From NCBI GenBank assembly GCA_947626915.1, contig CANQUA010000016.1, positions 1 to 47,409 on the forward strand: DNA of 47,409 nucleotides, read 5' to 3'. Every line of letters starts with the position of its first letter. Position 1 is the stretch's first letter. Positions 44,397 through 47,409 of the stretch are shown piece after piece. This DNA comes from an uncultured Lachnospiraceae bacterium. GTDB lineage: Bacteria > Bacillota > Clostridia > Lachnospirales > Lachnospiraceae. Made by a program: the position numbers and the translations under genes. The notes under the pieces are model-generated. The model did not search any database. It was given only the letters and a program-made list of their open reading frames with translations, and was not told where the DNA came from.

Positions 44397-44425
44397 AGTC
44401 TACATACATTTTCCCGATTTGTCAA
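44397..44425 (-). promoter_or_regulatory. Promoter of the eda-kdgK operon
   Basis: TTGACA (44420-44425), 17 bp, TAGACT (44397-44402) on the minus strand, immediately upstream of the palindromes. Confidence 0.7.
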
Positions 44426-44448
44426 TGCCGTCAGAATGTTTTCCTCCG

Positions 44449-45222
44449 TTATTTTTCCCGGTTACCGTCTCCCAGATACCCCAAACGTTCCGATAACTCC
44501 GCCGCCTTTTTTCGGACCGCTTCGCCCAGCGCTCCATAATCCTCCGCAGGCTTATAAAGTCCCGACAAACTGATCGCGCCCAGCACATTTCCGTCCGAAC
44601 CGAAAACCGGGGCGCCCACACATTCCATATGCTCCTCCATCTCCCGGTCGTCCCGGGCATAGCCGCGGCGGCGGACCTGCTCCAGCTCCCGCAGCAGTTC
44701 CTCCCTGCCGCCTATCGTCCGCTCCGTCTTCCGCCGGAAATGGATCCCGTCCAGGATCTGGTCCCTGGTCTTCTCATCCGCAAACGCCAGGATCGCCTTT
44801 CCCAGCGACGTGCAGTACATCGGATTCTTGCTCCCCACCGTAGCCGTCGTAATAATGGGATTTTCCGGTTCAAACTTGCAGATATATACCACTTCATGTC
44901 CGGAACGCACGCCAAAAAACACCGTTTTCCCCACTTTTCTGGAAAACGCCCGCAGCTCCGGCTCGACGACCTCCAGGAAATCCAGGCTGTTGGTATAATT
45001 AACCCCGATCCGGTAAGCGGCCAGTCCGATGCGGTAGGTCTGTTTCTGCCCCCTGGTCACAGACACCATATTCATCTCCGCCAGAGTCGCAACAATATCA
45101 TAAGCGCTGGTTTTCGGCAGACCCAGCGTACCGCAGATTTCCTCCAGCGTCGCCCCGTCGGGCCTGCGGGAAATCAGCTCCAGGATCTCCACGGTCCTCT
45201 GCGCCGTCCGGTTCATCTTCAT
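44449..45222 (-). CDS. IclR-family transcriptional regulator (KdgR-like)
   Basis: A 257-residue IclR regulator: winged helix at about 5-65 (TVEILELISRRPDGATLEEICGTLGLPKTSAYDIVATLAE), effector-binding GAF-like domain after residue 85 (VVYICKFEPENPI, MYCTSLGKAILA, GAPVFGSDGNVLGAISLSG). IclR proteins near KDG kinase and aldolase genes usually respond to 2-keto-3-deoxygluconate. It lies immediately upstream of the eda promoter. Its ATG overlaps a small ORF's stop by 4 bp. Confidence 0.9.
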   Translation of the reverse strand: MKMNRTAQRTVEILELISRRPDGATLEEICGTLGLPKTSAYDIVATLAEMNMVSVTRGQKQTYRIGLAAYRIGVNYTNSLDFLEVVEPELRAFSRKVGKTVFFGVRSGHEVVYICKFEPENPIITTATVGSKNPMYCTSLGKAILAFADEKTRDQILDGIHFRRKTERTIGGREELLRELEQVRRRGYARDDREMEEHMECVGAPVFGSDGNVLGAISLSGLYKPAEDYGALGEAVRKKAAELSERLGYLGDGNREK

Positions 45223-45398
45223 AACACGCCCTCCTGCTTCCCCAACACCATGTCACCAAACCTCGCCGCCCAGGCTTCCACACGCTTCCCCGGAACCGGC
45301 AGCTCCCGCACATACGCAGTCCCTTCCCAATTCCCCCCTGCTGCCGGCCACGGCGCTGCCGCATTATCTTTCTCCCGGATCCTGATGATATCCTGCAT
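45219..45398 (-). CDS. Small ORF (59 codons) translationally coupled to the IclR gene
   Basis: An ATG at 45398 opens a 59-codon frame (MQDIIRIREK ... GKQEGVL) whose TGA overlaps the IclR ATG (ATGA). GAGGG lies 5-6 bases upstream of the start. It has promoter, operator and ribosome site in the right order. The protein is soluble, with a Trp/Pro/Gly-rich middle (APWPAAGGNW) and no family I recognise. It may be a real small protein, a leader controlling IclR translation, or the end of a decayed gene. Confidence 0.45.
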   Translation of the reverse strand: MQDIIRIREKDNAAAPWPAAGGNWEGTAYVRELPVPGKRVEAWAARFGDMVLGKQEGVL

Positions 45399-45457
45399 AT
45401 TCTGCCCTCAACTATGTCGTCTTTCCGCCGCATCCGGCCATCCGCAACGCCGCCGAA

Positions 45458-45471
45458 TGTAAGCGCTTACA
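45458..45471. promoter_or_regulatory. cre-like palindrome TGTAAGCGCTTACA
   Basis: A perfect 14-bp palindrome matching the CcpA/cre consensus TGWAANCGNTNWCA, located just downstream of the -10 at the probable start of transcription of the small ORF-IclR unit. Binding would repress in the presence of preferred sugars. Another LacI-type regulator is possible. Confidence 0.75.
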
Positions 45472-45474
45472 TTC

Positions 45475-45503
45475 ATTGTAATAAAAAATCCCCCGCAAGT
45501 CAA
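45475..45503 (-). promoter_or_regulatory. Promoter overlapping the upstream terminator
   Basis: TTGACT (45498-45503), 17 bp, TACAAT (45475-45480) on the minus strand. The -35 lies in the loop of the preceding gene's terminator and the spacer contains its T-run. Confidence 0.7.
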
Positions 45504-45516
45504 TGCCTGCGAGGGA
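45483..45516 (-). terminator. Terminator of the O-antigen-ligase-like gene
   Basis: CCCTCGCA / TGCGGGGG arms (one G-U pair) around a 9-10 base loop, followed by A-T6 on the minus strand, starting right after the gene's stop. Confidence 0.8.
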
Positions 45517-45519
45517 AAA

Positions 45520-46797
45520 TTATCCTTTTCGCGCCTCCCGCGTATCATCTCCCGCCGTCACATCCGCATACAACAGAATCATCCAAAACATCGGCTGACG
45601 ATAATGGATCAGGAAAAAACTTTCGGCTATTAACGCACCAACGGCGCACCACATCCACGGCGTGTTTGCCCTCAATATCTTTCGAAGCCACAAACCCAGC
45701 AGCACCAACGAAACCACTCCATAGCAAAACCAGATGCTCAGCCAGGTAGAATGGAGCTCATTAATCGGCCCCGCGTCCTCAAAACGCGCGAAGCCGCCCT
45801 CTCCCGCTCCCATCAGCAGATACCCCGGATGCGCAAACAGCCGTCCCGCGCCCCGATCCGCCGCCAGGCCATAGAGACCGCCATTCATCACCTTCCATAT
45901 TTTCTCCTGGAGCCGGGTCAGCAGGTTATATTCCACCATGTGAATGTCGAAATCCGCAGGCGGCCAGATCCCATACAGTACCAATACCGCCGCAAACAGA
46001 AGACACACACCGCCCATTGCCAACAGACGCCGCGGTACCCGCTCTTCCTTCCAAAGCAAATATACTCCGTGCGCCAGACCGAAACACGCCCATGCGATCA
46101 TGCCGAGCCACACTCCCGTGGATTTGGAATCAGCCAGCATCGGAAGCGTCAGCATAAGAAAGACCCAGAAGCTTCTGTCTCCATACCTGCAGCGATACAG
46201 CCAAATCAGCAAAAGCATCATAAACAAAAAGAAAGCCATCTGGTTAGGGTCATTGAACGTTCCCATATACCGGACGGCTCCCCAATATTCATGAAAAATC
46301 CGGCCTCTGCCGGACATCCAGATTACATACTGAACGACTAAATTGCTTTTGGCGGTCAAATTCACCGCCCGGAAAAAGGTCCGACCATACCGATCCGCCA
46401 TGGCACGCCAGGTCCAGACGGCACAGCCATTGTAGAGCCAGTAAACGGAATACTTCAGGAATTCACGGTTACGCTCTCTCAGACCATAAAGCAGATTAAT
46501 GATTATAACAAAAACGAGAAAACAAATCAGCAGAAAATCTCTGTGGCGCCATATCTTTTGGCCCTGCTTCCGGCAGGAAACATGCTGCCGGTGCTGCCTG
46601 CGCCATTCCCGCAAGCATTTCTGTCCCAAAAGCAGGACGAAACAGGCTGCCAGGCAAACATCCGCGCTTCCCGCATTTCCGGAAGGCTGAAGATAGAACG
46701 GCTTCAAAAACATAAAAAGAAAGAACAAAAGCATTAAAAGACCTTTTCCCGCATATTCCTGTATGAAAGCCCAACCATGCGGAACACCCTTTTTCAT
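45520..46797 (-). CDS. O-antigen ligase-like polytopic membrane protein
   Basis: A 425-residue integral membrane protein with about ten hydrophobic segments. Features of the Wzy/O-antigen ligase (PF04932-like) family are RYMGTFNDPNQMAFFLF in the middle and a large extracellular loop leading to GAGEGGFARF and INELHSTWLSIWFCYG, the usual conserved His region. It probably joins or polymerises surface polysaccharide. No other polysaccharide gene is in view. The start at 46797 is chosen because AGGTGG lies 8 bases upstream; the frame extends to a TTG at 46863. Confidence 0.8.
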   Translation of the reverse strand: MKKGVPHGWAFIQEYAGKGLLMLLFFLFMFLKPFYLQPSGNAGSADVCLAACFVLLLGQKCLREWRRQHRQHVSCRKQGQKIWRHRDFLLICFLVFVIIINLLYGLRERNREFLKYSVYWLYNGCAVWTWRAMADRYGRTFFRAVNLTAKSNLVVQYVIWMSGRGRIFHEYWGAVRYMGTFNDPNQMAFFLFMMLLLIWLYRCRYGDRSFWVFLMLTLPMLADSKSTGVWLGMIAWACFGLAHGVYLLWKEERVPRRLLAMGGVCLLFAAVLVLYGIWPPADFDIHMVEYNLLTRLQEKIWKVMNGGLYGLAADRGAGRLFAHPGYLLMGAGEGGFARFEDAGPINELHSTWLSIWFCYGVVSLVLLGLWLRKILRANTPWMWCAVGALIAESFFLIHYRQPMFWMILLYADVTAGDDTREARKG

Positions 46798-47122
46798 ATG
46801 CGGCACCACCTGTTTTCTGATTAATCTGATAAATAATTCCGGCAGGATATCCCCCACGCACAATAAGTCTGCAGCGTTCCACGCCGAAACAGGCCTGTCC
46901 TGTTCCGGCCTAACCTTATTTTTAAAAATTTTTCATGAAAATACCGGCCAAAGCATATAATACGCCCGGCCTGAAGCCCGCCATTTACGCGGGCTGTGAC
47001 CCAAATTCAGATAAATGAATATAAAGAACTATGCCGTGTTCCTTTTCCTGTCAAACTCAATCCGTTCCGCCCCAGGACGCAGCCATCGCCAGCGGTGGCA
47101 TCCGGCGTCAAATTTCCGCGGC
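46798..47122. other. Intergenic region with a small hairpin
   Basis: No gene recognised. AGCCCGC (46976-46982) and GCGGGCT (46990-46996) form a hairpin without a U-run on either strand. The stretch around 46915-46960 is AT-rich and may hold the promoter of the ligase-like gene, but I could not place good -35/-10 boxes. Confidence 0.4.
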
Positions 47123-47386
47123 TTACGCGTCCTGAAGCCGATACTTCGCAAGCATCTCCCTAAGGAACGCCGGATCGCCGCTCAGCCGCGGGATCTGCTC
47201 CGCCTCGCCAGCGGCAGCCATCGCAGCCGTCAACGCCAACATGCGGTCTATACCGATCTGAATGCCTTCCGCACGACCCTGTTCGCGGCCGTTTCTCTCC
47301 CGCTCCTGCAGCAACTCCTCAAACTGCATATATCGGTTCTTCTCTAAAAGTTGGTGATTCTTCTCCATTTCCTGGTGTTTCACCAA
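47123..47386 (-). pseudogene. C-terminal tail resembling Rpn/PD-(D/E)XK transposase-like proteins
   Basis: An 87-residue reading frame with a coiled-coil, Glu/Arg-rich segment (YMQFEELLQERERNGREQGRAEG) and a helical end (LSGDPAFLREMLAKYRLQ). Such EEGRxEGxxxG tails close many Rpn-family nuclease/transposase-like proteins and related Lachnospiraceae proteins. The N-terminal nuclease domain is not in this frame: a TGA lies just upstream, while another frame at the window edge reads MEKIFYESW-stop. It may be a frameshifted or truncated copy whose remainder lies right of the window. Family assignment is tentative. Confidence 0.4.
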
Positions 47387-47409
47387 CTTTCATAGAAGAT
47401 CTTCTCCAT

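Noticed and set aside
46976-46996. Hairpin AGCCCGC/GCGGGCT as a terminator for the right-edge gene
   Set aside because: No U-run on either strand.

Overview
The window looks like chromosomal core DNA of a fairly high-GC Bacillota, most likely a member of the Clostridia close to Lachnospiraceae. This rests on gene families and gene order (ireB-ruvX-DUF1292-fur-RNase J; a short mltG-like gene, an O-methyltransferase and a U32 protein; hrcA-grpE-dnaK-dnaJ with CIRCE; a T-box in front of an archaeal-type aspS plus gatCAB). It is inference from protein families, not a database match. Almost every gene is on the minus strand, so operons read from high to low coordinates. Only the HPr-like gene and the 3D-domain protein are on the plus strand. 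I saw no rRNA, tRNA, CRISPR array or complete insertion sequence.

Layout: 1-1300 is an AT-richer edge with a truncated uvrB 5' end and an AbrB/PIN toxin-antitoxin pair. 1522-8240 is an operon driven by a consensus promoter and a T-box leader: aspS (archaeal-type AspRS), gatC, gatA, gatB and an aspartate-type aminotransferase. Together these make aspartate, misacylate tRNA-Asn and amidate it. The T-box specifier region contains GAAC, which overlaps a Glu codon (GAA) and an Asn codon (AAC). 8281-16893 holds ogg, a PrxQ/Bcp peroxiredoxin, glyS, a lipoprotein, recO, era and an M16C peptidase. 16978-23918 holds a DUF218 protein, tRNA wobble-uridine hydroxylation/methylation genes, an mltG-like stub, RNase J, fur, a DUF1292 gene, ruvX and ireB. 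24001-30693 holds mtaB, a plus-strand HPr-like gene without the catalytic His, thiI, a cysteine desulfurase, rsmE and prmA.

30840-39233 holds an unusual AAA ATPase, a gene-poor 548-bp gap with a plus-strand terminator, proC, and the hrcA-grpE-dnaK-dnaJ heat-shock operon under a perfect CIRCE. 39422-47386 holds a secreted 3D-domain protein, a GNAT acetyltransferase, a ferredoxin-domain aldo/keto reductase, a KDG kinase/KDPG aldolase pair with its own promoter and palindromic operators, an IclR regulator preceded by an uncatalogued 59-codon ORF, an O-antigen-ligase-like membrane protein and the C-terminal tail of another gene.

Two patterns cut across the genes. First, intergenic regions and gene ends repeatedly carry short tandem duplications (units of 12, 32, 34, 46, 85 and 148 bp). 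Second, clusters of the heptamer AGGTTAY sit just upstream of several genes. Neither is explained by the coding content. All calls come from reading the sequence; no searches or folding programs were run.
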